Source: Methylococcaceae bacterium UBA6146 (GTDB lineage Bacteria > Pseudomonadota > Gammaproteobacteria > Methylococcales > Methylomonadaceae). From it: 64,000 nucleotides of DNA. Shown one piece after another: positions 26,224-34,236 of the stretch. Each line of letters starts with the position of its first letter. Position 1 is the stretch's first letter. Made by a program: the position numbers and the translations under genes. The stretch covers positions 258,800-322,799 of the forward strand of contig DIUY01000030.1 of the NCBI GenBank assembly GCA_002422395.1, written 5' to 3'. A model generated the notes under the pieces. The model ran no database searches, was not told the DNA's origin, and saw only the letters and a list, made by a program, of their open reading frames with translations.

Positions 26224-27150
26224 TTAACCCTTGCCACGGGTGCGGGTTGGAGATCTATCTTTAGCGGTTTCTATTGCTTCGAACCGTTTCTCAATAAATT
26301 GGACAATCAAATCGGCAATATCTTTACCGCTCGCAGCTTCAATGCCTTTAAGCCCCGGCGATGAATTAACCTCCATAATGACCGGGCCGTGATTGGAGCG
26401 CAACATATCCACACCACAGACATTTAGCCCCATAATTTTTGCCGCACGGACTGCGGTGGAGCGTTCCTCTGGCGTTAGGCGTATCAGACTGGCAGTGCCG
26501 CCCCGGTGTAAATTAGAACGGAATTCGCCTTCAGCGCTTTGTCGTTTCATTGCCGCAACCACTTTATCACCGACGACAAAACAGCGGATATCGCTGCCAT
26601 TTGCTTCTTTAATAAATTCCTGCACCATAATATTGGCGTTAAGGCCCATGAATGCCTGAATGACACTCTCCGCCGCATTGTGCGTCTCTGCCAACACCAC
26701 ACCAATACCTTGAGTGCCCTGCAACAGCTTAATGACTAACGGTGCGCCGCCAACTTGAGCGATTAAATCTTCAATGTCATCAGGGTTGTGGGCAAAACCG
26801 GTCACCGGCAGACCAATGCCTTTTCGGGCGAGCAACTGGATTGAGCGCAATTTATCCCTAGAGCGGGAAATGGCGACTGATTCATTTAACGGGAACACAT
26901 TCATCATTTCAAACTGCCTTAACACGGCAGTCCCATAAAAAGTCACTGAAGCGCCGATACGCGGGATCACCGCATCGAACGCGCTTAAATCTTCGCCCCG
27001 ATAATGGATAGATGGGTTATGAGAGGTAATATTCATATAACAGCGTAACACATCCAGCACCCGCACCTGGTGTCCGCGCGCCTGCGCAGCTTCAACCAGA
27101 CGGGCGGTCGAATACAATTTAGCGTTACGCGATAAAATAGCAATTCTCAT
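26224..27150 (-). CDS. rimK: ATP-grasp ligase RimK (ribosomal protein S6 glutamate ligase type)
   Basis: RimK adds glutamate residues to the C-terminus of ribosomal protein S6 using ATP. The 308-residue product has the RimK pre-ATP-grasp domain (MRIAILSRNAKLYSTARL) and an ATP-grasp domain with PLVIKLLQGTQGIGV for ATP binding, GSDIRCFVVGDKVVAAM, and the Mg2+-binding EVNSSPGLKGIE near the end. Length is close to E. coli (300). The C-terminal tail is Arg/Lys-rich. Some relatives make other alpha-glutamyl peptides, so the substrate is inferred from overall similarity. Confidence 0.92.
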   Translation of the reverse strand: MRIAILSRNAKLYSTARLVEAAQARGHQVRVLDVLRCYMNITSHNPSIHYRGEDLSAFDAVIPRIGASVTFYGTAVLRQFEMMNVFPLNESVAISRSRDKLRSIQLLARKGIGLPVTGFAHNPDDIEDLIAQVGGAPLVIKLLQGTQGIGVVLAETHNAAESVIQAFMGLNANIMVQEFIKEANGSDIRCFVVGDKVVAAMKRQSAEGEFRSNLHRGGTASLIRLTPEERSTAVRAAKIMGLNVCGVDMLRSNHGPVIMEVNSSPGLKGIEAASGKDIADLIVQFIEKRFEAIETAKDRSPTRTRGKG

Positions 27151-27400
27151 AATTTCTCGGGTTATGGGTTAGAGTTTAGGATGGACAAAATAGGCGATAT
27201 TTTGGCATGAAACACACTAACAAGCACTAGAAATAACGCTTTGCTTTTATTATCAGATTGACAAAAACAAGTTGTCTTTTAGCGTAAGCGCGGGCATATT
27301 CAAAGACATAACTAATCGCCTAAAAAAATAATAAATCCTGTTATTTTGTTGTACAGTAATCGTCATGCAATCGTTTTATAACCTAACAGGAGAACAAATT

Positions 27401-27967
27401 ATGGTGGCATTAGAAACTCCCGCCTGTAATTTCGGGCAAAAAGCACCCGATTTTGACTTACCCGGTGTCGATGGCCGTAATTGGAATTTACAACACTGTA
27501 TGGGCGAAAAAGGCTTGCTGGTGATGTTTATCTGCAACCATTGCCCGTATGTCAAAGCGATACATGAGAGGCTTATCAGGGACACGCTTGAACTGAAAGC
27601 GTTAGGTGTAAAATCTGTCGCCATCATGTCTAATGATATAACCGAATACCCGGAGGACTCTTTTGAGAACATGAAACGGATTGCGGAACAATCCAATTAT
27701 AGCTTCCCTTATTTGCTGGATGAAACACAAACCGTGGCTAAAGCATACGGCGCGGTCTGCACACCGGATTTTTTTGGTTATAACGCTGATTATGGGCTGC
27801 AATACCGAGGACGCTTGGATGCCAGTCGCAAAGAAACAGCGCCAGCTGATACAATACGCGACTTGTTTGACGCCATGAAACAGGTTGCACAAACCGGCAA
27901 AGGCCCTGCACGGCAAATACCCAGCATTGGCTGCTCCATTAAATGGGGTAGTGGGTTAAATCTGTAA
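27401..27967 (+). CDS. Thioredoxin-fold (AhpC/TSA-like) protein with repeat-altered C-terminus
   Basis: A 188-residue cytoplasmic thiol-redox protein of the TlpA/AhpC class: GQKAPDFDLPGVDGR at the start, and the redox site ICNHCPYVKAI (CxxC). The start is the ATG at 27401, with AGGAGAAC just upstream; an earlier ATG at 27365 lacks such a site. The family commonly ends soon after MGCSIKWK. Here codons after SIKW are GSGLNL and stop, all encoded by family A element A4 inserted at 27947. Removing the element and one copy of the flanking 7-bp duplication restores a reading of SIKWKQN followed by TGA. The catalytic part is intact, so it is probably still functional. Confidence 0.88.
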   Translation: MVALETPACNFGQKAPDFDLPGVDGRNWNLQHCMGEKGLLVMFICNHCPYVKAIHERLIRDTLELKALGVKSVAIMSNDITEYPEDSFENMKRIAEQSNYSFPYLLDETQTVAKAYGAVCTPDFFGYNADYGLQYRGRLDASRKETAPADTIRDLFDAMKQVAQTGKGPARQIPSIGCSIKWGSGLNL

Positions 27968-28055
27968 TTTTAGTTCGTAATGTGGAGTGCAAACCTGGGT
28001 TTGCGCCTGTACAAGCCTAGGCTTGTACTCCAGCCACCAGATTTAACCCACTACC
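27947..28055. mobile_element. Family A MITE-like element, copy A4, intact with 7-bp target duplication
   Basis: 109 bp with perfect 18-bp terminal inverted repeats: GGTAGTGGGTTAAATCTG (27947-27964) and CAGATTTAACCCACTACC (28038-28055). A perfect direct repeat TAAATGG flanks it (27940-27946 and 28056-28062), the mark of a transposition-type insertion. Inside is the 20-bp palindrome GTACAAGCCTAGGCTTGTAC. It encodes no transposase, so it must be moved by a protein encoded elsewhere. It supplies the stop codon of the preceding gene. The rest of the gap to pgk (28063-28202) shows nothing else. Confidence 0.9.
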
Positions 28056-28202
28056 TAAATGGAAGCAAAACTGACAACCCGTGTGTTTGCCGGATGCCGC
28101 CCAATGGTTTCGGGCGTCATACAAAATACAGCAATCAATCCGTAGCACCTTAAAACACGTTCTAATATTAATCCCCCCCACAAATCTTATAGAGAGTGAA
28201 AT

Positions 28203-29375
28203 ATGTCGATTCAAAAAATGGTTGATCTGGATTTAGCAGGTAAGCGCGTGTTAATCCGTCAAGACCTGAATGTGCCGGTAAAAAATGGCCAGGTCACCAG
28301 TGATATTCGTATTCAAGCCAGTGTCCCCACTATTCAACATGCCTTGGCCGCAGGTGCCGCAGTGATGCTGCTGTCGCACTTGGGGCGTCCGGTTGAAGGC
28401 CAGTATGACGAGGAATCGTCATTGAAACCCGTTGCCGAACGTTTGTCTTCACTGCTCGGAAAGCCCGTCAGACTGGAAAAAGACTGGCTAAACGGCTTGG
28501 CTATTGCGCCCGGTGAAGTGGTGCTGTGTGAAAACGTGCGTTTTAATCTCGGAGAAGAAAAAAATAGCGATGAACTAGGCCAAAAAATGGCTGCCCTGTG
28601 CGATATTTTTGTCATGGACGCGTTTGGCACCGCACACCGTGCCCAAGCGTCAACACACAGCGTCGCTAAATTTGCCCCCGTCGCCTGTGCTGGCCCGCTG
28701 TTAGCCAGCGAACTGGACGCCTTAGGCAAAGCGCTGGAAACGCCGACCAAGCCATTGGTCGCAATTGTTGGCGGTTCAAAGGTATCGACTAAATTAACGG
28801 TCTTGAAATCATTGTCGGAAAAAGTCGATCAATTAATCGTCGGCGGCGGAATTGCCAACACGTTTATTGCAGCCGCAGGGTTTCCCGTAGGCAAATCGCT
28901 TTATGAGCCCGACCTGATCGAAGAAGCCCAGCGCCTGATTGCCGCAGCTAAACAAGCCGGCTCTGACATTCCAATACCTGTCGACGTTGTTTGTGCCAAA
29001 GAATTTTCAGAAAAAGCGGTCGCCACTGTCAAAAAAGTGGCGGAAATTGCAGAAGATGACTTAGTTTTAGACATTGGGCCAGAGACCGCGAAACAGTATG
29101 CCGAATTGATAAAATCTGCAGGCACCATAGTTTGGAACGGCCCGGTTGGTGTGTTTGAAATCGAACAATTCAGCCACGGCACACAAACACTGGCTAAAGC
29201 CATTGCCGAAAGCCCCGCCTTTTCAATTGCGGGTGGTGGCGACACCTTGGCGGCCATTGACCAATTTGGCATTAATGATGGCGTGTCTTACACATCCACT
29301 GGTGGCGGCGCCTTCCTTGAATTTCTTGAAGGCAAGGAACTGCCTGCGGTGGCAATATTAAATTCAAGGCAATAG
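28203..29375 (+). CDS. pgk: Phosphoglycerate kinase
   Basis: Glycolytic/gluconeogenic enzyme that interconverts 1,3-bisphosphoglycerate + ADP and 3-phosphoglycerate + ATP. The 390-residue product has the substrate-binding N-domain (RQDLNVP, LSHLGRP, AFGTAHRAQAST), hinge, and nucleotide-binding C-domain (VGGSKVSTKL, WNGPVGVFE, GGGDTLAAID). GAGAGTGAAAT precedes the ATG. It is not clustered with gap and pyk, which lie about 21 kb away in opposite orientation. A perfect 10-bp stem hairpin (29436-29461) follows. Confidence 0.97.
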   Translation: MSIQKMVDLDLAGKRVLIRQDLNVPVKNGQVTSDIRIQASVPTIQHALAAGAAVMLLSHLGRPVEGQYDEESSLKPVAERLSSLLGKPVRLEKDWLNGLAIAPGEVVLCENVRFNLGEEKNSDELGQKMAALCDIFVMDAFGTAHRAQASTHSVAKFAPVACAGPLLASELDALGKALETPTKPLVAIVGGSKVSTKLTVLKSLSEKVDQLIVGGGIANTFIAAAGFPVGKSLYEPDLIEEAQRLIAAAKQAGSDIPIPVDVVCAKEFSEKAVATVKKVAEIAEDDLVLDIGPETAKQYAELIKSAGTIVWNGPVGVFEIEQFSHGTQTLAKAIAESPAFSIAGGGDTLAAIDQFGINDGVSYTSTGGGAFLEFLEGKELPAVAILNSRQ

Positions 29376-29435
29376 TGGTTTAACCAAGCCGTTATCATTA
29401 TAATGGCTTCCCCCTGCGCTAAATGGCATACTCCC

Positions 29436-29461
29436 GATCAGCCTGGTTTTACAGGCTGATC
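29436..29461 (+). terminator. Possible terminator between pgk and rpoZ
   Basis: GATCAGCCTG and CAGGCTGATC form a perfect 10-bp stem with loop GTTTTA, followed by TCTTAACTACATTTT. The T-tract is poor, so it may be a weak terminator or an element of the rpoZ 5' UTR. Confidence 0.5.
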
Positions 29462-29487
29462 TCTTAACTACATTTTAAGGTTTCAAA

Positions 29488-29727
29488 ATGGCTAGAATTA
29501 CTGTCGAAGATTGTTTGGATCGTGTAGAAAATCGTTTCAAATTGGTTTTATTGGCGGCCACTAGGGCACGCCAACTTAGTTACGGCGCAACAGAGTTTTT
29601 ACCCCGCTGTAAAGATAAAGATACCGTTCTCGCCCTCCGTGAAATTGCCGCTGGCCATGTCACCACTGAAAACATCAACCTGCTGCATCGTACCGGCGAG
29701 CCGCACGATTACACCCCGACGTTCTAA
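29488..29727 (+). CDS. rpoZ: RNA polymerase omega subunit
   Basis: Omega helps fold and recruit the beta' subunit and is part of a ppGpp binding site on RNA polymerase. The 79-residue product starts MARITVEDCLDRVENRFKLVLLAATRARQL in outline, a near-invariant pattern. It is slightly shorter than E. coli (91). It is directly followed by spoT after 12 bp, the usual gammaproteobacterial pairing; gmk, often upstream, is absent here. AAGG lies upstream of the ATG. Confidence 0.95.
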   Translation: MARITVEDCLDRVENRFKLVLLAATRARQLSYGATEFLPRCKDKDTVLALREIAAGHVTTENINLLHRTGEPHDYTPTF

Positions 29728-29739
29728 ATCCGAACAGCC

Positions 29740-31914
29740 ATGTTGCCTGCCGCGCTGCCCCCCTCTGAACCTGAACCACTCCAGGAGCAACTGGTACAGC
29801 GTTTACAGGCGACCTTATCAAGCTATCTGGGGCAAGCCCAGATAGACGATTGCCTCCGTGCTTATCAATTTGGCGCCGCCGCCCATATTGGCCAGGTACG
29901 CAAAAGTGGTGAGGCGTATATTTGCCATCCCATTTCTGTTGCGATTAGCCTGGCTGAAATGCGTATGGATGCCAACGGCATCATGGCCGCCATACTGCAC
30001 GATGTTATTGAAGACACTGATATAACCAAAGAACAGCTGGCGGAAATATTCAGCCCTGAAGTTGCCGAGCTAGTTGATGGCGTCACCAAATTAAGCAAGA
30101 TTGAGGGCAAATCACATGCCGAGGCACAAGCGGAAAATGTCCGTAAAATGCTTTTGGCAATGGGTAAGGATTTGCGTGTCATCATGGTCAAATTGGCTGA
30201 CCGTTTGCATAACATGCAAACTTTAGGGGTTATGCAGCCAGAAAAAAAACGCCGTATCGCCCGCGAAACGCTGGATATTTACGCGCCGATTGCCAATCGT
30301 CTAGGCATGAATTCGATCCGCCATAAGCTCGAAGTGTTATGCTTTGAAGCCATTTACCCGCAACGTTACCGAGTCTTAAAAAAAGCCATAAAAAAAGCCA
30401 GGGGCAATCGCCTTGAACTTATAAACACCATTGAAAACTCGATAAAAAACCGTTTGAAAGAAGTCGGCTTGTCTTGCGAAGTCTCAGGGCGACAAAAAAA
30501 TCTTTGGAGCATTTATGAAAAAATGCGCCTAAAAAAATTGTCCCTATCCGCCGTTTTTGACATTCATGCGTTCAGAATTTTTTGTGATGATGTTGACACC
30601 TGTTACCGTGTCTTAGGCGTTATCCATAATCTTTACAAACCCATACCCGGCCGTTTTAAAGATTATATCGCCCTGCCTAAAGCCAATGGCTACCAATCAT
30701 TGCATACCATACTTATTGGCCCGCATGGCCTGCCCATCGAAATACAGATAAGAACTTACGACATGCACCGCATGGCCGATTCGGGCATTGCCGCGCACTG
30801 GCTGTATAAATCCGAGGATGACGACAAATCGGCAAAATTTCAAGACAGTGCCAATGAATGGCTAAGAGATTTACTGGAAATACAAAAGTCGGCCGGCGAT
30901 TCCCTAGAGTTTATCGACAACCTAAAAGTCGACCTGTTTCCCCAAGAGGTGTTCGTGTTCACCCCTAAAGGCGGCATCATTAAATTGCCGCGTGGCGCAA
31001 CCATCGTTGATTTTGCCTACGCGGTACATACCGACATAGGTAATGCCTGCGTTTCGGCGCGAATAGACAAACAACTCGTGCCGTTACAAAGCACCTTGGA
31101 AAACGGCACGACCGTCGAAGTTATTACCGCCGTTTGGGCAAGGCCTAATCCGCAGTGGCTAAATTATGTGATCACCGCAAAAGCCCGTTCCAGTATCCGC
31201 ACTTACCTGAAGCACTTCAAGCAGCAAGAAGCCATCAATTTAGGGCGGCGCTTGTTGGAAAAAGAATTGCAGGCCATGAACCAGCACTTGGACGCTATCG
31301 ATCAAATGCGGTTAGAGGAGTTTCTAAAACTTACCGGCTTGCAATCGCTCGATGAATTACTGGAAAGTATTGGCTTGGGTAATAAAATGCCTTTTCTGAT
31401 TGCCAAGCAGATCACCCAGATGGACATCAACGCCAATGTTAAGCTCGAAAGCACCGATTACCCAAAAAGTGCACCACTGATTATCAAGGGCACTGAGGGC
31501 ATGGTTATCACCTTGGCAAAATGTTGCCGGCCAATTCCGGGCGATTCGATTATCGGTTTCTTCAACCCCGGCAAAGGCATCGTAATACATCATCATGAAT
31601 GCCGTAACCGCTCTGTGATCCGAAAAAAACACTCCAATTGGTTGGATGTTGAATGGAGCCAAGATGTTACGGGTGATTTTTCCGCCGAGTTGCGCATTGA
31701 AATACTTAACCAGCGTGGCTCGCTGGCAACCGTTGCATCAACAATTTCTGAACTGGATTCAAACATTGAAAATGTCACCGTTGTCGATCAAGATGACAAG
31801 GTGTGCATTGATTTAATAACGCTAACCGCTAAGGACCGCGTACATCTGGCCAAGATTATGCGGCGTTTAAAAGAATTGACGATTGTTTTAAAAATCACCC
31901 GTGTCAAAGCCTAG
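29740..31914 (+). CDS. spoT: Bifunctional (p)ppGpp synthetase/hydrolase SpoT
   Basis: SpoT makes and degrades the stringent-response alarmone (p)ppGpp. The 724-residue product contains an HD hydrolase domain (about 45-160) with the metal-binding pair His87-Asp88 and EDT at 91-93, so hydrolysis is expected. The synthetase domain (about 245-365) has GRQKNLWSIYEKM. Then follow TGS (about 405-465), a helical/zinc-finger-like region with AKCCRPIPGDSI, and a C-terminal ACT domain (about 650-722). Both catalytic halves look complete. It forms a unit with rpoZ that ends at the strong terminator at 31924. Confidence 0.95.
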   Translation: MLPAALPPSEPEPLQEQLVQRLQATLSSYLGQAQIDDCLRAYQFGAAAHIGQVRKSGEAYICHPISVAISLAEMRMDANGIMAAILHDVIEDTDITKEQLAEIFSPEVAELVDGVTKLSKIEGKSHAEAQAENVRKMLLAMGKDLRVIMVKLADRLHNMQTLGVMQPEKKRRIARETLDIYAPIANRLGMNSIRHKLEVLCFEAIYPQRYRVLKKAIKKARGNRLELINTIENSIKNRLKEVGLSCEVSGRQKNLWSIYEKMRLKKLSLSAVFDIHAFRIFCDDVDTCYRVLGVIHNLYKPIPGRFKDYIALPKANGYQSLHTILIGPHGLPIEIQIRTYDMHRMADSGIAAHWLYKSEDDDKSAKFQDSANEWLRDLLEIQKSAGDSLEFIDNLKVDLFPQEVFVFTPKGGIIKLPRGATIVDFAYAVHTDIGNACVSARIDKQLVPLQSTLENGTTVEVITAVWARPNPQWLNYVITAKARSSIRTYLKHFKQQEAINLGRRLLEKELQAMNQHLDAIDQMRLEEFLKLTGLQSLDELLESIGLGNKMPFLIAKQITQMDINANVKLESTDYPKSAPLIIKGTEGMVITLAKCCRPIPGDSIIGFFNPGKGIVIHHHECRNRSVIRKKHSNWLDVEWSQDVTGDFSAELRIEILNQRGSLATVASTISELDSNIENVTVVDQDDKVCIDLITLTAKDRVHLAKIMRRLKELTIVLKITRVKA

Positions 31915-31923
31915 CTGAAATTA

Positions 31924-31964
31924 GGGGTAACATCCCTTAGCGGGATGTTACCCCTTTAATTTTT
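31924..31964 (+). terminator. Rho-independent terminator of rpoZ-spoT
   Basis: GGGGTAACATCCC (31924-31936) and GGGATGTTACCCC (31942-31954) form a perfect 13-bp stem with loop TTAGC, followed by TTTAATTTTT. A family B element begins immediately after this T-tract. Confidence 0.9.
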
Positions 31965-32057
31965 GGGTGGTGGTAAACATTCAAATGATTAAGTGACAGC
32001 GGAGTCAAAAAACATGCTTTTTGATTCCAAAATAGCATTACCATTTTCACCACCGCC
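31965..32057. mobile_element. Family B MITE-like element, copy B4, with 7-bp target duplication
   Basis: 93 bp with inverted ends (GGGTGGTGGTAAACA left, TTTTCACCACCGCC right). The centre, around 32008-32035, is an imperfect palindrome GGAGTCAAAAAACATG / CTTTTTGATTCC. A perfect direct repeat AATTTTT flanks it (31958-31964 and 32058-32064), indicating insertion into the T-tract of the spoT terminator. The first copy still completes the terminator. No coding capacity. Confidence 0.8.
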
Positions 32058-32073
32058 AATTTTTAATCGGCTA

Positions 32074-32940
32074 TTAAAAACACGCCTTCATCGCCACCCC
32101 AATATCGGTAGGCGAACTGACCACTTCAATCCCCGCCGCCTTAAGCGCCGCTATTTTGCCCTCTGCGGTACCTTTACCGCCGGTGACAATCGCGCCGGCA
32201 TGCCCCATGCGTTTTCCCGCAGGCGCAGTTTGTCCGGCAATATAGGCAACGACGGGTTTGGTGACGTGGGCTTTGATGTAATCGGCTGCATCTTCTTCTT
32301 CACCGCCACCAATTTCGCCGACCATAACGATACCTTTGGTTTGCCCGTCTTCTTGAAAACGACTGAGGACATCGACAAAGTTCATGCCGTGGATAGGGTC
32401 GCCGCCTATGCCGACACAGGTGCTTTGTCCTAATCCTTGTTGGGTGGTTTGATGGACGGATTCATAGGTTAAGGTGCCAGAGCGCGACACGATGCCGATA
32501 GAACCGGGCAGGTGGATTTTGCCGGGCATAATACCGATTTTGCATTCGCCCGGAGTGATGACGCCGGGGCAATTGGGGCCGACCAATAACACGCCGGTCC
32601 CCGCCATTGCCGCTTTAACGCGCAACATTTGCAGAATAGGTATGCCTTCGGTGATGCAGACGATGAGTTTGATACCGGCATCGACGGCTTCGAGAATTGC
32701 ATCGGCGGCGTAAAAAGGTGGGACATAAATAACGCTGGCGGTTGCTCCAGTGCTATTGACAGCATCCTGTACGGTATTAAAGACGGGCAAACCCAAATGC
32801 GTCTCGCCACCACGTTCGGGTGTGACGCCGCCCACCAATTGTGTGCCGTAATCCAAAGCTTGCTCGGAGTGAAATGTGCCTTGTTTGCCGGTGAAACCCT
32901 GGCAAATCACTTTGGTGTCTTTGTTAATTAAAATGCTCAT
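32074..32940 (-). CDS. sucD: Succinate-CoA ligase, alpha subunit
   Basis: The alpha subunit of succinyl-CoA synthetase (TCA cycle, substrate-level phosphorylation). The 288-residue product has a Rossmann CoA-binding domain (CQGFTGKQGTFHSEQAL) and the ligase domain with phospho-His motif KRMGHAGAIVTGGKGTA. The ATG overlaps the stop of sucC (ATGA at 32937-32940). Malate-CoA ligase of the serine cycle (MtkB) is homologous; the sequences look SucD-like, but I cannot exclude that activity. Confidence 0.93.
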   Translation of the reverse strand: MSILINKDTKVICQGFTGKQGTFHSEQALDYGTQLVGGVTPERGGETHLGLPVFNTVQDAVNSTGATASVIYVPPFYAADAILEAVDAGIKLIVCITEGIPILQMLRVKAAMAGTGVLLVGPNCPGVITPGECKIGIMPGKIHLPGSIGIVSRSGTLTYESVHQTTQQGLGQSTCVGIGGDPIHGMNFVDVLSRFQEDGQTKGIVMVGEIGGGEEEDAADYIKAHVTKPVVAYIAGQTAPAGKRMGHAGAIVTGGKGTAEGKIAALKAAGIEVVSSPTDIGVAMKACF

Positions 32941-34103
32941 GCCGCCTCCGCTAACGCAACAACTTGTTCTGCCGCGTGAGCCAGATCATCGGCGGCGTAA
33001 ATTTTAAGACCGGTATTGCTTAATAATGCCCGGCCTTCTTCAACATTTGTACCCTCCAGGCGAACGACCACAGGTACAGTCACATGAATCTGTTCTACCG
33101 CTGCCAGAATACCCGATGCGATCACATCACATTTAACAATGCCACCAAAAATATTGACCAATACCGCTTTGACGCTGCTGTCTGACAAAATCAGTTTGAA
33201 GGCTTCACAGACTTTTTCGACATTGGTGCCGCCGCCGACATCCAAAAAATTGGCCGGCAGTCCGCCTTTCAATTTGACCAAATCCATTGTCGCCATTGCA
33301 AGCCCTGCGCCATTGACCATACAACCGATATTGCCCTCCAGCGTGATGTAATTCAGGCCAAACTGTTGCGCTTCGTTTTCCTTGTCATCTTCTTGGGCCG
33401 GATCTTTCATCGCCAGAATATCGGGGTGTATCACCACTGCGTTATCATCAAAGTTGATTTTCGCATCCAGCGCCAATAAATCGCCGCTATCGGTTTCTAT
33501 CAAGGGATTGATTTCGATCTGGCTGGCATCTTTGGCTAAAAATAAATCATACATACCTTGCATGATGCCCGTTATAGCTTTGTGTTGCGTGCCTTTAAGA
33601 CCTAAGGCGTAAGCCACTTTACGGCATTGATAGCCTTGCAATCCAGCAGCGGGATGGATTTGCACAGATATAATCCGTTCAGGCGTTTCATGGGCAACGG
33701 TTTCAATATCCATACCGCCCGCTGCCGAGGCAATAAAAATCAGCCGTTCGCTGGCTCTGTCCAGCAATAGGCTAAGATATAACTCGCGTTTAATCGGGTA
33801 AATTTTTTCTATCAACAATGAGTTAATGGGTAATCCAGCGCTGTCTGTTTGTATCGTAACCAGCCGTTTGCCCAGCAGGTCACGGCTGAAATCAGTAACT
33901 TCAGCCAGATTTTTTGCCAGTTTCACGCCACCAACTTTACCTCTGCCGCCGGCATGGACTTGTGCTTTGACAACCCAGCCGTCACCGCCTAATGCTTTGG
34001 CTATTTCCGAGGCTTGTTCCGGTGTGGTTGCCTGTTTTCCTTCCGGTACAGGTATTTCGTACTGTTGAAATAACTGCTTGGCCTGGTACTCATGAATATT
34101 CAT
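32937..34103 (-). CDS. sucC: Succinate-CoA ligase, beta subunit
   Basis: The nucleotide- and substrate-binding beta subunit. The 388-residue product equals the length of E. coli SucC, beginning MNIHEYQAKQLFQQYEIPVP. ATP-grasp elements (KAQVHAGGRGKVGGVK, EINPLIET), the Mg2+ site and the C-terminal NIFGGIVKCDVIA and VRLEGTNVEEGR are clear. It forms a two-gene operon with sucD and is divergent from pilS. GGAGCAAACA lies before the ATG. Confidence 0.94.
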   Translation of the reverse strand: MNIHEYQAKQLFQQYEIPVPEGKQATTPEQASEIAKALGGDGWVVKAQVHAGGRGKVGGVKLAKNLAEVTDFSRDLLGKRLVTIQTDSAGLPINSLLIEKIYPIKRELYLSLLLDRASERLIFIASAAGGMDIETVAHETPERIISVQIHPAAGLQGYQCRKVAYALGLKGTQHKAITGIMQGMYDLFLAKDASQIEINPLIETDSGDLLALDAKINFDDNAVVIHPDILAMKDPAQEDDKENEAQQFGLNYITLEGNIGCMVNGAGLAMATMDLVKLKGGLPANFLDVGGGTNVEKVCEAFKLILSDSSVKAVLVNIFGGIVKCDVIASGILAAVEQIHVTVPVVVRLEGTNVEEGRALLSNTGLKIYAADDLAHAAEQVVALAEAA

Positions 34104-34236
34104 TGTTTGCTCCTGATTAACCGGAAAACCGGCGGGGGTGTTTTCTGAAGTCCGTACATCAATGCTATGATTGTTTTGATTGATAATTTGACAATATTCT
34201 AACCAAGTCCCGACAAAACGCTATCCTTAAAAACAA

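Noticed and set aside
31993..32433. Open frame starting MTAESKNMLFDSK as a gene
   Set aside because: It starts in repeat B4 and continues antisense to sucD.
32074..34103. Malate-CoA ligase (serine cycle) instead of succinate-CoA ligase
   Set aside because: Both are homologous, but length and motifs agree best with SucC/SucD, and no serine-cycle genes are nearby. Not fully excluded.
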